A stretch of 64,000 nt of DNA from Cristatella mucedo (GCA_009760855.2 WPIO01000032.1:372501-436500); one strand, 5' to 3'; shown: positions 1 through 11,850, counted from the stretch's first letter. Notes: generated by a model from the letters alone, not told the origin. Program-made: numbers and translations.

Positions 1-93
1 GTCCGCGCGAGCACGTGCGCGCGTGTGTGTGTACACGTGCGTGTTATTAGGTGTGTGCACGCGTGTATGTGTGTTGTGTGTGCGCGTGTGCAT
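1..93. repeat. alternating GT/GC microsatellite
   Basis: Alternating purine-pyrimidine sequence dominated by GT, GC and AC steps, a composition able to form Z-DNA. The first 2.3 kb of the window otherwise shows no convincing gene. Confidence 0.7.
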
Positions 94-1404
94 GATCAAG
101 CATCTACGAATCCTAGATCCTCTAACGTGTAGATCACACAGGGCTTGAAATCGGACAGTTTATTATGCGAATGAATAGCTTAAGAAACGGCCATTTGTTA
201 AAAGTTTCACCATTTCTGGCTGCAGTCTTAAAACATGACCGCTGCTTCGAATTACTGGAGGCTTATTTTCCCTTCTCAGCCGTTCCCGATCTCTCTTTGC
301 ATCCAACAACGTTTTCACATGCTATACTGTTAATTGAATTTCGTGCATCGAACAGCTGTAAACCACACGCGTACTCCACCACCGACACGGAAGCAACTAG
401 GGCATTGTGCTGGCAACTCCTTTAGTTAGTGTCGGTCCAGTAGTTCGATAAATACGAATCGAGAGAGGGTGCTGGCTGTAGTAGAAAACATTTTGATGAA
501 CCACGGACACCGACCATAAGTAGCCCTTGGTACATGCTTGAAAAAACATGAGGCAGAAGCCACACACTGGGAGTCACAGCTAAAAACAGGGATGATTTAT
601 CTTACCGTCTTGAGGATTTGCATAGTAGAAGTACTCCTTACTGGACATCTAAAAAATCCTCAGAAGCTAGGGAGTTTCAACTCAGTTGCAGATTTTTTCT
701 ACGTGAGTATGACTAGGGATTTACTAATTTAGTTAATAAAATATTAATGCAGGCCAATGTACGCGCCGGTTTAGAAGTGAATTAGACGCGTAGCACTGAA
801 ACACAGTGGAGATCTTCAAGAATTAATGTCTGATCAACTACGGGTCGTGGACAATTCATCAAGTTCATGCTCCTCGCCCGAGGTGTGAGTGTGAAAAGAA
901 AATGTTACCATAAGATTGTACGTAAAAGTTGTTGGCATCTTACTAACAAATACAAAAATTTTGAGCGGCCTTTGTATCGGATTGACGAGATCCTGGATCC
1001 TGGCTCTCAGAGGTCAAATGGTTCTCGACAATAGATTTTTAATGGTCGGCCGATGCCGAAGCAGCGTTCAAACGCCTGGACCAAGCATTAGAAGTTTTGC
1101 GTCTTTAAGTTTCCGAATCTCTCAATTAATAGATACTGGACTGTAACGCTGACAACGATGGGATTGGCTGTTTTCGGTGACTGTGTAAGGATGATCATGA
1201 AAAAATTGCGTCGTATTTTAGTATTTCAGGTGCTACTGATCTAGAGAGAAAATAAATTGCGATAAAGGAGGAATTGTAAGCCACCCTACAAGGCTCGGGT
1301 AATTTCCTTCTACAGATTATGGAGTTCGCTTTCGTGCGTACGTGTATGTGTGTGTGCGCGCGCGCGCGTGCGCGTACGTTTATTTGTGTCTTCCGTCTGC
1401 TACT
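94..1404. other. intergenic, no gene seen
   Basis: Only short ORFs without recognisable domains or splice context. I see no repeat related to the others in the window. Confidence 0.5.
1336..1380. repeat. GT/GC alternating tract
   Basis: A second alternating purine-pyrimidine stretch, centred on a run of GC dinucleotides flanked by near-symmetric CGTAC/GTACG sequence. Confidence 0.6.
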
Positions 1405-1485
1405 CTACCGAGCCGCAGAGACTAAGTGGGAGCTTTCTACAGCAAGCTCAAAGCCTAAGGGGCTTGTGATACAGATGTGGTAGCC
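1405..1485 (+). repeat. fragment of dispersed repeat family 3
   Basis: Matches the start of a repeat also seen near 16.9, 50.9 and 55.1 kb: a segment like 'cacaaagactatgtggg' followed some 40 bases later by 'gcctaagcggctt'. Here the equivalents are 'cgcagagactaagtggg' and 'gcctaaggggctt'. The copy is short and diverged. Confidence 0.45.
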
Positions 1486-2328
1486 AACAAGACCCACGCT
1501 AACGTGCGTCTTTGAAATGGCGTCGTACACTTCAAGATCCAGAGGGACAAGTTACTAAGTGAATAGTAAAACCGACCGCTATCATTACGAGGTATACAAT
1601 ATAGAACCGACGCGGCCCAAGGGAATGCCAGCACCCTGATTTCGCAGACTATGCCTCGTTGACTGCTAGCCGTGTGCCAGCAAGTGAAGCGATCAAGGAG
1701 TTGCTATGTGCTATTATAGGAGGGTTGAAGGCAATGCCGCCGAGGCTTTGGAGGACATGATGCATATCGTGCCGGAGGATGACAGCAACCTGCAGCCGCT
1801 AACAAATGAATACGAGAAAGCAGGCAAGCGTCCAAGCGTCCGACGTCTCTAATCTTAGTGAAGCCGGTCAGTAATTTTAGTCGCAATCGATCAGAAATTC
1901 TTCAGCTTTATCGGGAGACGGCCAAAATGAAAGCGAGTGTCTGCAAACGGTTTGATCGAAACTTTGCTTGCCGCGATGCCTTGAGAACTTAGTAGGCTTT
2001 CAGTTATGACAGAATCACGCGACCAGCCTACGGGTGGCGGACACGTGTAGGTTAAGAAGGCGCGAATTCATATGAGGCAGCGGCTCTATTGAGTTAACAT
2101 GCGTTGGAATATAGATGAATGGCATACATTCTGTTGGGCATGTTTTACCAAGAAAGTGCCCATGGTAACTCCAAACAACCGTTTCAGCTTTATCTGGTAG
2201 GCGCTGTGATTAAGCAAATAGCAATTGATACAGCTAGGTAGCCCTCCGACTATAGCTAAGCATGGCAGCTAGTACTTACATGGATTACTCTATCAAGTTG
2301 CTTGAAGTCTTCATGACTCCAAACCACG
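1486..2328. other. intergenic, no gene seen
   Basis: No repeat or coding signal that I can support. Confidence 0.4.
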
Positions 2329-2517
2329 ATGCTATTACCGTTGCCGTGTTGCGTACTATTTCTTTTATCCCTTTTTTGCGTGACTGCCGAACTACAGTCT
2401 GATAAGGGCAGACATTTGAATCGGCTCTTTTTTCAAAGAATGGGGATTATTGGGCATTCACAAAATTCTAATTTCGCCTCTACACCTATTGCCGGATTTA
2501 GGGTGTTATCGACATAA
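2329..2517 (+). CDS. possible small secreted peptide, 62 aa
   Basis: The ORF opens with a strong signal-peptide pattern: Met, a short proline-containing lead, then a leucine/phenylalanine/cysteine core (residues 6-17) and a VTA|E cleavage-like site near residue 20. The next stretch is basic and hydrophilic (ELQSDKGRHLNRLFFQRMG), as expected of a short secreted or regulatory peptide. I recognise no family. I see no TATA box, obvious splice donor or nearby AATAAA, and a 62-residue ORF can arise by chance. The hydrophobic leader at the very first Met is the main reason to list it. It may instead be the first exon of a longer gene. Confidence 0.3.
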   Translation: MLLPLPCCVLFLLSLFCVTAELQSDKGRHLNRLFFQRMGIIGHSQNSNFASTPIAGFRVLST

Positions 2518-3650
2518 TCTTCAGGCATTGCGGAGTACTATAACAGGCAGCAGGACGATTGGGATGTATTGCCTTTCTGAAGCGATTGCCATTGAACGGA
2601 GCCTGCATGTACTCCGGCTTATCGATTCTGGGTAGGGAGGTAAAACTACCAATAGACTAGCTGAATTGCACGCAGCCCTTTGAACAGCGTTTGATAAGCA
2701 TTCCAGAGTATGTCAAAGACGTGAAAGAATGGCTTTCACGCAGGTCTGATCATCCTGGATGCAAGTTACCGTCTCTGCAGGCGATGCTTGCAGCGAGCTA
2801 ATTTAAACGCGGGTGCGGTTGCCAAGCAAAGAGGTAAACAAAATGTGGCTTCTTAATATAATCGATTTCGCGATTGCAGATGTGTGAGATGGTAGCAGGT
2901 AGCCGAAGGGAGTAGGTGCTGCGGCTGTTGCTGGTAGCGACACTGTTGGTGGTTTGCATATCCGACATTTTTTGACAAGCGCTTCATTTAATGCAGTGGC
3001 ATATGCTGTTTCTGTCGGGCTAGATGCTTTGTGGGCGCACACACGCAAGCGTGAATATAGCATGCGGTGCGTCCCGCGGAGCTAATTCCGAGAATCTCAG
3101 ATCTGAATGAAGTCGGTATTTCGATAGGTTAGTTATTGGATAGCTGGCATGAATTTGTATGCGACATAATCATGACGGCCCAGTTTGAACCGTGGTTTGG
3201 CATTTGACAAAAGTGGAATTTCCGCCAATTACATGGACTGATGGAATGTCGCCCGCATCCATCTCGCTGCGAATATCCATTTGTGATTTCTGAGTGTCGA
3301 CTTAAAAACGTCTTGTTTCTTTCTCAGATGATGGATTTAGTTATTGGACGTTGCGTAGATCAAATCTTTTTATAAGACCCTGAGCTTGATCCAAGGCATG
3401 GCGCTTTGACCTGAGCATACGCGGACTAAGCGCACATCCCACAATTTTTGATCCAGGCACACGTAGAATGCCTGATTATTGTTACCTTTTATAGGCTTGT
3501 AGGGCTGCCAATAATATGGCTCGTTGGATTTCGACGCTAGAAAACCGTTATTTCACTACCCCATCGCCGTTTGGCCACGTGATATTTACTAGATAGACTT
3601 ATCTAAAGAGTAAAGTTACCAAAGATCAGAGGTATGACACTCCTTCAGCG
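2518..3650. other. intergenic, no gene seen
   Basis: Short overlapping ORFs on both strands only, with no repeat I recognise. Confidence 0.4.
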
Positions 3651-3699
3651 TCTCTTTTGACTGGTCTGTCCCCAGAAAGATCGTGGTTCAGCCCTCGTT

Positions 3700-4324
3700 T
3701 AATATTGTTGGCTGTCCTGCTACCGCTGCTCGGCGAACGCGGCCGACGCGTACGTACATGGTGGTTGCGTATAAGTAAGCGTGTACTCGACGCACTCGCT
3801 TGCACGTTTGCTCGACGGCGGCGTTACGTCATCGGTGGCGTATGCACCTGCAGCTCGTTTGCTTCGCCTGGAACTTCCTCAGAGAATGCGCCCTCTTCTC
3901 GTCGCCGCCTCCCCCAACCTGCGTGCCCCGCCCATCCCTAAATGGCTTCCTCTCGCCGACCGCGGCGCAGGCTCGCCAAGTACGCGCCAGCCACGCTCAA
4001 TCGAGCGCTCGCTCTCATTAATTAATGCTAATGCTCTCTTCACGCGGGCGTCCCCACGCCGCCCAGCCATAAATGGCTTCCTCTCGCCGACCGCGGCTGG
4101 CGCTCGCCGAGTACGCAACCGCCGCGCTCGACCTGCTCGACCGCGGTGACCTGCGGCTCTCTCCCGCTCTCTCCCGCTCTCTCCCGCTCTCTCCCGCTCT
4201 CTCCCGCTCTCTCCCGCTCTCTCCCGCTCTCTCCCGCTCTCTCCCGCTCTCTCCCGCTCTCTCCCGCTCTCTCCCGCTCTCTCCCGCTCTCTCCCGCTCT
4301 CTCCCGCTCTCTCCCGCTCTCTCC

Positions 4325-4357
<33 letters not shown>

Positions 4358-5220
4358 CTCTCTCCCGCTCTCTCCCGCTCTCTCCCGCTCTCTCCCGCTC
4401 TCTCCCGCTCTCTCCCGCTCTCTCCCGCTCTCTCACCCGCACGCGAAAGTGCCCTCGGCGGCTTAGGCGGCGGCCTGGCCTTGGCGCTTCGAGCTTCGCC
4501 ATTGCGTCAGCAGTCGGACTCACTCGGCGCGTGAACCCTTCCGGCTCGACGTCGAGCCGCTTGCGAGCGGCGGAAGGATGATGCGCTTTCGCGACGAGCG
4601 ACGAGCCGACATGCAGACGAACGGTCCTCTCCTGGCCGATAGCTCTGTCCCGCTCAGCTTCGCTGCAGCCAGAGCGATCGGCGGCCACACGCCGGTAGAT
4701 GCAGACTCCTGCAGATTCAGATTCAGACGAGTCCGCGACGACGACGACGGCCGACGCCTCCGCGAGCGGGCGCGGCGACCGTGCTTGCGCGCTGCGAGTC
4801 GACGTCTGGTAGCCGTAGCGGGAGAAGTGGCCGGACTATTTCGACCAATCTGATGGTGACGGCGAGAAATTATTCAGGCGCTCGTCAGCTGGCCGCGATC
4901 GATGACCTCGCCCGAGCCGATGGCGCGCGGAACGGTGCGTGCCATCGCTCGGCGCCCAGCGCTGCAGCGGACGCCAAATCGGGCGTCGGCGGCGCGGCAA
5001 ACGTCCTCGGCAGGGCGGAAGAGCGGTCCGAGGCCGCGGCGGCGGCGGCGCGCTTGGCAGAGGCGGCCGAGGATGCCTGGTCGGCGTCCAAACGACCGAA
5101 CCGGTCGCCATGACGCAGCCAGTCTCCCGCGCTCTCAACGAGCGACGAGCGCAGGGCGAGTCGTGCATGCGTAATCGCAGCTAATTACGCAAGCGCGCCG
5201 AGGCTCGCCCAGGCGACGCC
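3700..5220. other. GC-rich, CpG-rich island
   Basis: Base composition rises sharply to GC-rich sequence full of CG dinucleotides. Many overlapping Arg/Ala/Pro-rich ORFs appear in all frames, which is what such composition gives by chance. The island ends about 10 bases before the TATA box of Asn-rich gene A, so it may act as its upstream regulatory region. It contains the 10-bp minisatellite at 4157-4432. Two segments near 3940-4000 and 4065-4120 are near-duplicates (both contain 'aaatggcttcctctcgccga'). Confidence 0.6.
4157..4432. repeat. 10-bp minisatellite (CTCTCTCCCG)n
   Basis: About 25 units of a 10-base motif in tandem, interrupted at about 4328-4356 by a pure CT run. The plus strand reads as a Leu-Ser-Pro-Ala-Leu-Ser-Arg-Ser repeat and the minus strand as Glu-Arg-Ala-Gly-Ser. 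These ORFs are by-products of a repeat that has no stop codon in several frames. One strand is purely polypyrimidine apart from the G residues, so non-B structures are possible. Confidence 0.9.
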
Positions 5221-5229
5221 GAGGTCGGC

Positions 5230-5237
5230 TATATATT
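5230..5237 (+). promoter_or_regulatory. TATA box of Asn-rich gene A
   Basis: TATATATT in GC-rich surroundings, 60 bases upstream of the ATG at 5290. With a usual 25-30 base spacing transcription would begin near 5260. An upstream in-frame ATG at 5272 would then have only about a 12-base leader, which favours the ATG at 5290. Confidence 0.6.
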
Positions 5238-5289
5238 CGTGGTCTGACGTGGCTTCTAAGGGAAAGTTTTAATGCACAGCAGCTTAGCC

Positions 5290-5969
5290 ATGAAGGTCGT
5301 CCTTGCCTTGCTCGTGCTGGTGGTCGTAGCTGGTGAGTATTCAGTGCGAATACGTGTCATATGTCAACGCTGTAAGCGGCGGCGGCGGCGGGGGTGCAGC
5401 TGCCGAGGCACAGTGAAGCAGCCGAGGGGAGCGAGAGTTAGCCGAAGCCTGCGGTTACTGAGGTGCGGCTGGCATATTTGTCTGCAAGCGCCGGCAGACT
5501 AGCGTTGACAGAGAGAGGGAAGTTGCGATCAACATTTCGCTAAGGGGCTTTGAGTGCAACTGAGCCCGCAACACCATTTCGGTGTAGGCCTGGCTGCGCT
5601 AAGCCGGTCGAGCGGGTTCGGGTTGCGTCGAGGGAGATGCTGCCGCGCAGCTAGCGCTCGCCGCCGCCGCCGCCGCCGACTCGAGCGCCGTCAACCAATA
5701 ACCCGCTTGCTATTGCAGAGTGCACCGTCATGAAACTAGGCCACGCCGAGAACAACGACAACAACAACAACAACAACAATGGAAACAACAACAACAACAA
5801 TAACAACAACGGGAACAATAATAATAATAATAATAGCAACGGAAAGAAGAATAACAACAACAATAACAACAATAACGGCGGCGGCAACAACAACAATAAC
5901 AGCAATAACGGAAAAGGTGGCGTCGGCGGCGGCGTATACAGCATGGGATACAGGAAGAAGCACGGCTAA
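5290..5969 (+). CDS. Asn-rich secreted protein A (two exons, 97 aa)
   Basis: Model: exon 1 5290-5332, exon 2 5719-5969. Exon 1 codes only a signal peptide (MKVVLALLVLVVVA) and ends in phase 1 at G|gtgagt. Exon 2 follows an attgcag acceptor and opens with Glu-Cys-Thr-Val. Mature protein: a short head with one Cys and a GHAE motif (residues 15-25), an Asn-rich body (26 to about 80) made of Asn runs separated by Gly, Ser, Lys or Asp, then a Gly/Lys tail ending YRKKHG. Asn is written with both AAC and AAT, so the run is not a pure trinucleotide expansion. It lacks the VPxPY tail of genes B and C. An in-frame ATG at 5272 would add six residues. Inferred role: an extracellular structural, adhesive or matrix protein. 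The family is unknown to me. Confidence 0.75.
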
Positions 5970-6136
5970 ACGAGTACCGAGTGAATGCGCCGAGCAGCAG
6001 CGTAGCGTGGCGATGGCCACGATGTCCCCGAAGAAAGCGCGTAGTCTGCGACGCTTCGGCCGTCGGCCGTCGGCGCGCACGTACCGTCAGTTTGGTTTGA
6101 AAAGAAGAGATTGCTTGCGAGATGATGCTGTATACT

Positions 6137-6142
6137 AATAAA
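6137..6142 (+). terminator. polyadenylation signal, gene A
   Basis: AATAAA about 170 bases after the stop codon of Asn-rich gene A, followed by a T/G-containing stretch. Confidence 0.6.
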
Positions 6143-7025
6143 TGGCACTGCTCTCGGCAAAGTCGCTTTGCAGCGTACTGCGTGAAGCTGAGGTCGCAGG
6201 ATGTTAATGGAAAGAGGCATAAAGACCGCAGCGGCTACGCAATTCTGATTAATTTTCTCCACGTGGCATCTAAATAAAGTGATCGGCTGATTAATCGAAT
6301 GAATTAAATTCAACGGGCTCGTCAATTGAGCGCCGATGGAGCCTCTACGGATGTCCTCACCACTTTCAGTGGCCAATAAAGGAGCCGCCCCGCTGACCCC
6401 AGGACCCGACCCGCTGACCCGCGGTAGCGAAGGGCGAGTCCAATCGCTTCTTATTCGTCTGGTAAATGATGGCGTATGCTTGCTTAAAGACCCGGTAAGG
6501 TAGGCAGCTCGCATCCAAAGAAGAACATGTTGGCGACTGAAGTTTCCGGTCTGCAGGTCCATCGACAAATGCAGGTATTCACTCCCAGGGAGCAACGACA
6601 TCTACTCTCCTGCAGCCAACAGCGGCACATCCTATAGACGACCCGAACAGCTAAATCGTGCTGCTCACTTCCTCTACTGGCCTCCTGATAAAAGCAATAC
6701 GTATGAAGGGGCAAACAGACAGAACTCAAGCATGAAACGGCGCTCAGCCCTCGCGGCGAAATGAGCTGGACGCTCGTCCTCCACATCAACGACACTTCCA
6801 GCCGGCAGAGCCTGCCAGCCGCTATGCCTCTTTGCCACATACTTTCGGACCTTCCAGCTATAAGACCCTAATGCCAAACCCATTAGGAATCGATCTCCGG
6901 TTAGACAAGTAAACCACATTGCCATTTGAAGTCGCAAAGATCGTCCTCCGAAGGATGCCAGCGTAGGCCACAGCCGCCATCGCGGGAATCTGCCAACTGT
7001 AAATTACAGAGTCGGCTCAGCTATG
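6143..7025. other. intergenic, no gene seen
   Basis: Overlapping minus-strand ORFs of up to about 210 codons run through this stretch and the 3' part of gene A. They show no domain or splice logic and I do not call them. Confidence 0.4.
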
Positions 7026-7030
7026 CTTCT

Positions 7031-7046
7031 CGTTCTCTCTCTCTCT

Positions 7047-7089
<43 letters not shown>

Positions 7090-7095
7090 CCTCTG
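7031..7095. repeat. (CT)n microsatellite
   Basis: CT dinucleotides with a few CCCC interruptions. Confidence 0.9.
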
Positions 7096-7550
7096 TGCTG
7101 CGTGAGATGAATTCTGTTGGCTTCCTTGCGCGTGAACCGGAAGTAGCTTAGGCCTCGAGTCTGCTGTAGATAGAGCTCTCTTGCGTAAAACCCACTCGGT
7201 ACCTGTGGCTTTGCGGAGTTACGCGTGGAGATAAGAGTACATCGCATGACGGACGTGACCGCTGCTGGCCGCGTCAAGGACGGCGGTTGATGGAGCATTA
7301 AATACGAACGAGTGCGTATCGCCGCTACGAGGCTCTGCTCCTAGGCTCGACGCCGGTCACCGCAACAGCTACCCAAGCGATAGCACCAGGTTCCCCGAGT
7401 CTCCCGCACCAGCCGCCATTGAAGACAAGTGTACGTGGCCCTAGCGTCCTCGCACTAGACTAACATTAAGCTAGATCGACTGGAAGTAACTGTTTTTTTA
7501 ACCCTGATGGCTCTAGAGAAAGCTCGAGCAGTAGCCTCTCTCGGTGGACC
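7096..7550. other. intergenic, no gene seen
   Basis: Nothing supportable as a gene or repeat. Confidence 0.4.
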
Positions 7551-7587
7551 GCCAAGCTTCCGGAAGGGGCATTTCCGGAAGCTTGGC
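7551..7587. repeat. perfect inverted repeat, 15-bp arms
   Basis: GCCAAGCTTCCGGAA (7551-7565) and its exact reverse complement (7573-7587) are separated by the seven bases ggggcat. The result is a stable hairpin or cruciform. It is not part of any gene I can identify. Confidence 0.85.
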
Positions 7588-7975
7588 TCGAGCGCTTTAG
7601 GCGCCAAATTGCCTGGTACGTCGCGAAATGGCGGGCATGTAAACACTTTGCTTGAGCCTAGCCATTTCTGCGATCGAACTGGAAAGCTCAGCCCGCGAGC
7701 AGAAGGAAAGAGCTGACATGCTGCTACTAGCTGCTAGCTGCTGCACGGTTGGATGCCGAGATGCAGGCAGCCACAGTTAATTCCTTTGCACCGCTGATTA
7801 CAATGCAGCAGTTTCGACTGTGGTTAGCTGCTACAGAGACGGTTTGATTGACAGCCGCATGACTTTGTCAATTGAATGAAGAGGCATTAAATCCTCTGAA
7901 AATCAATGCAAACCTCAGAATAATGTAGATTCATGTGTCGACCGTCATTGTACTCGCACGCGTGCTTGCTCTTTC

Positions 7976-8368
<393 letters not shown>

Positions 8369-8449
8369 TTATTTGCACACAAGCCCGCACGTGCATACGA
8401 GCACATAGGAAAACGCATGCGCATATCTGCACGCACACTATAAATACCT

Positions 8450-8640
8450 CTGGGTCTGGTCGCCCCGGCGCTCGCGCGTTGCTACTCTCAGGTCGTGGGT
8501 TTGAGTCCTGCAGCAGTGGGCGATCGTCCTTTACTGTGGAAACTGCCCGCCAAAGTCCTTTGTAAAGGGAGGGGAATTGCGCTCAAGGCTGCTCTTCTGT
8601 CGCTGCATAAATAAGGATACTAAATCAGTTGGCTATATTT
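8450..8640 (+). mobile_element. SINE family 1 copy (tRNA-derived)
   Basis: Contains a B-box-like 'gtgggtttgagtcctgc', the internal segment 'gctcttctgtcgctgcat' and a 3' end like 'ctaaatcagttggct'. All three are shared with about ten other copies in the window. The A-box half is eroded. It lies just 3' of the CT microsatellite. Confidence 0.75.
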
Positions 8641-8989
8641 TCGCTCTCTGTTTTTGATCATCTCACTTTCTTCCAAAACTCGGGGTCACTCATAGCGTGG
8701 CGGCTAGCCGAGGATTTCAATAACTCGCCGGTACTCAATTGGCTCAAATAAAGGCAATTTCGCTTTAAAAAAATAATTCCAGAAATTCCTCCAAGCCGCC
8801 AGAATTGGAGCTTACGCTGTCCATTTAACGATAGCTCGTTTGGATTCTCCGTTCATGGTTAGTTTCTCTCATATCGCGTCTTACGTTTTGTGTTTGAGCC
8901 ATGCATCAGGCAATCCTGTATTGGCCACTGCAAGCAGGTTTGAACGCGGAAAGGCTTGTCCGACGCTACGAAGGTGAGGCTTATAAATC

Positions 8990-9625
8990 AACTATCCGAT
9001 CGTTACTCACTGCTTTCATAGTCTACCGGCGTTTCCAATCAGGCGCTTACACGAGTGCAAAACTGCAGCTAGGCTCGTCCGTCGTAAGCGTCGCAGTAGC
9101 CACATCACTCTACTTTTCGCCGACATGCACTGGGTCCCATTCAAGCAGCGTATAGATTTCAAGGTTCTGTCACTTACTTTTGAGGTTCATTCATTCTCGG
9201 GCTCAAGCCTACCTATCAGAACTACTCCCCACCAGGCCAACAATCACACAACCCGTTGTGCTGAGTCAAATCCTTTAGCCATACCTCGTAAGAAGCCTCA
9301 AAACCTTTGGAGGTCGAGCCTTTAGTTCGCATTCACCCAAAGCCTGGAATACACCACCTATGCAGGTCACAACGTCTCCTGAAAAGACGACATTTGAAAA
9401 GAGCTTTAAGCGGATCTGTTTATTTGCAGCATTTAGTGAATCTTTGTGAGTTGTCATTCGTGCGCATTCATGCCTGCTTACACTGTGTCTGCTGCTTACG
9501 AATGTTACCACCAATCATTTGGCGATGCTTTCTGCACAGCATCCGTACAGTACTTATTACGAGATTCCGCTCTCTTAGGTTGCTATGCAAATGTATTATT
9601 ATTATTATTATTATTTTTACTCTAA
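8990..9625 (+). mobile_element. LINE fragment (CR1/L2-like 3' half)
   Basis: Aligns by eye with the better copy at 39.9-40.9 kb. It includes the block reading LHWVPFKQRIDFKVLSLT in broken frames, then the distal coding end ('catttagtgaatctttgtga'), then untranslated sequence ending in a run of ATT. It is 5'-truncated and frame-broken. The ATT run at 9595-9615 is the usual tail of this LINE family here. Confidence 0.7.
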
Positions 9626-10295
9626 ATTCAGAAGCTTCCACTTAACACCAATTGCGCACAATTTTCATTACACAAAAATTGATTTTTATCAGCGCTCGCT
9701 AGAACGGTTCGTGCTAGCATCCAGTTTTAACCCGTTTGCTCGCCTCTGCTAATGAAGCTAGATTGCATAGCAGATACAGCTTATTAGCATTTTCTAGATC
9801 AATATCATTAGAAATCAGCCAAGTGTAGAATCATCTACTGCTGAGAATCTTAAATAAATCAATCGGATGAGATAATTGGTCAGTTCGTATCACATGTATT
9901 CATCGCTAAACACGCTCTCACGTTGTCTCATATGTACAACCGTACGTTATTTCGCAAATGCGAGATTTCTTTCCGCTTGACAAAAAAGCTGATTACAGCC
10001 GTCTCTTGCTATTGTCGGAATACGTTCGTGCAATTGAGCAGTTTCCGCAAATCATTATCCTTAAATCATAATACTTCGAGGCTTAAGTTCCGCCGCCGCC
10101 AGTCACGCACAGCATTTTAAGCAAAGATCGAATTTCAGAGTCGCTGCGAGAATTCGTAACGCCGTCAGAGGATGCCAAACAAAAAAGCCGTCAGTGCCCC
10201 ACTTGCGATGAAGGCCCTACTGAAACGTATACTCGCAACGCTATTGTAGGTGCTGCTCATATATATCCCTGCACCGGTGGCTTTGGAATGTACCG
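9626..10295. other. intergenic, no gene seen
   Basis: AT-leaning sequence with no supportable feature. Confidence 0.4.
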
Positions 10296-10297
10296 CT

Positions 10298-10470
10298 CTG
10301 CGTGCCGTGATGGCCCAGGAGGCAAGGCGCTCGCTCTTCTCAACAGAGGTCACGTGGGTTGGAATCCTGTAGTAGAGCTATTCTCGATTGCCAACTGTAA
10401 GCGGTGGTGAACGCCGATATGGCTCTTCTGCTTCTATACACACGAGGCTGTTAAATTAGCTAAGATTCTT
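10298..10470 (+). mobile_element. SINE family 1 copy (tRNA-derived)
   Basis: A-box region 'gatggcccaggaggcaaggc', B box 'gtgggttggaatcctg', then 'aagcggtggtgaacgccgat', 'ggctcttctgcttctata' and the 3' end 'gaggctgttaaattagctaag'. All match the family consensus in order, so the copy is near full length. Confidence 0.85.
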
Positions 10471-11630
10471 TTACGTGAATGACAGTTGCTGTTGCTGCGG
10501 TGGGGGCGTTTTTGATTGTGTCGTGCTCCGTTGTCGTCGGCATATTCCTGCGTGCATTGGTGCAACATCAGCTGCTCGTTAGCCATGCATTAACAAGTCA
10601 GCTCTACTAGTATTTCTGATTCATCTGCAAGGCGCAGAGACCGCAATGTTCGCTGCGGTTTTTTTCGCAAAGGACTTTTACTTTTTGCGCTGCTAAAGCG
10701 CGTGCCGAACAAATGGTTGCAAAATTGCTCACAGATCACTCAAAGGGAGCCTAAGCAATGACATGATGCATCGGAGTCATTGCTCGTGTCTGTAGAGTGT
10801 GATCGTGCCTGAGTGGCTGGCAGAAATATTGGCTGGATTGACGGCATCGAATGATTACAGAATTGTGCTGACTGGGAAGCTGCAGCTGCAAAAGAGGCTG
10901 CAGCATCCATCAGCTGAAATAATGCGAGTTCAGGAGCTGCGCTAAGAAAATTGATTTTAAATGTCACGATTTTAAATTTAAATGAAAATGCTTTTAAATT
11001 TAAAATGAACTCAATTTGAACTCAACAAAAACAAATTCAAACAAACTCAACAAAAACAAAAACTGTCTAAATAAATTTTAAAATCACATGCGCCAAATAT
11101 TGAGATGTCCAAATTAGTGCTCATTCCCAATAAGTAATTCAAAAGGCAGCTGAGCAGCATCAAACAGCAGTCGTACGAACCTTTTTTTATGTGAGTTGTG
11201 TGGGTGTTTTCCTGAAGACCTAGGTCATTAATTGTCTACGGTAAAGAGTGAGGTATATCTAAAGTAAAAGACTGGCTAACCAGATGATTATAATACTTTT
11301 TTTATTATAATACTTTATAATACATTAGCTTTTTCCATGTCAGTGATGAACATAAATTAACTCCCTGCGACGGTTATTGTCGCTGTGAAGGCCAGTCACT
11401 TCCGTAACTAACTTACTGTGACATTGCTACAAGTGACAAGTGCCAATGTAATTGACTGCTGCTCCGATGCTGGTCTTGCCGTTCTGCTTTTCTCTGATCG
11501 TGCTACTGACGGCGTCTGTACTACAAAAAGATGATAAGCGGAAATCCACGGAACGTGCACGATGAGAAACCGTACTTCGGCAATTTCCAGTGAAGGCATG
11601 TTTCTCAAAAAATATAAAATAAATGAAGTA
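10471..11630. other. intergenic, AT-rich, no gene seen
   Basis: Contains an A-rich segment with locally repeated 'aactcaacaaaaacaaa' (about 11015-11060) and a small TTATAATACTTT duplication (about 11288-11320). No gene is supportable. Confidence 0.45.
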
Positions 11631-11631
11631 T

Positions 11632-11661
11632 GTATATATATATATATTTATAAATATATAA

Positions 11662-11731
<70 letters not shown>

Positions 11732-11732
11732 C
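11632..11732. repeat. (TA)n-(CA)n-(TA)n compound microsatellite
   Basis: A TA run, then about 25 CA units, then another TA run. It directly abuts the AT-rich 3' end of a SINE family 2 copy, so it probably grew from the SINE tail. Confidence 0.9.
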
Positions 11733-11850
11733 GCCTTAAGGGAACTCAATCTCTATCTAGGCGCTTCAAATATGCCGCAGGACTCCAGCCCACGTCCACG
11801 GTCGTCAAAGGTGAGCACCGTAACCCCAAGTGTTATGACCTCGGGGAGGA
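11733..11850 (-). mobile_element. SINE family 2 copy
   Basis: Read on the minus strand: a tRNA-like head ('gctggagtcctgcgg'), then 'gaagcgcctagatagagattgagttcccttaagg' split here as head and tail, then a TA-rich tail. The segment from 'gcgcctagatagagattgag' onward matches the 3' end of the local LINE family. Confidence 0.7.

Noticed and set aside
3879-4688. 269-codon minus-strand Arg/Glu/Gly/Ser ORF
   Set aside because: It is the reverse reading of the 10-bp minisatellite with GC-rich flanks.
5651-5944. Poly-Leu and poly-Val ORFs antisense to gene A (same over genes B and C)
   Set aside because: Mirror images of the AAC/AAT runs; the sense frames have signal exons, splice sites and TATA boxes.
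5966-6601. 211-codon minus-strand ORF
   Set aside because: No domain and no promoter or splice logic; it overlaps the 3' end and polyadenylation signal of gene A.
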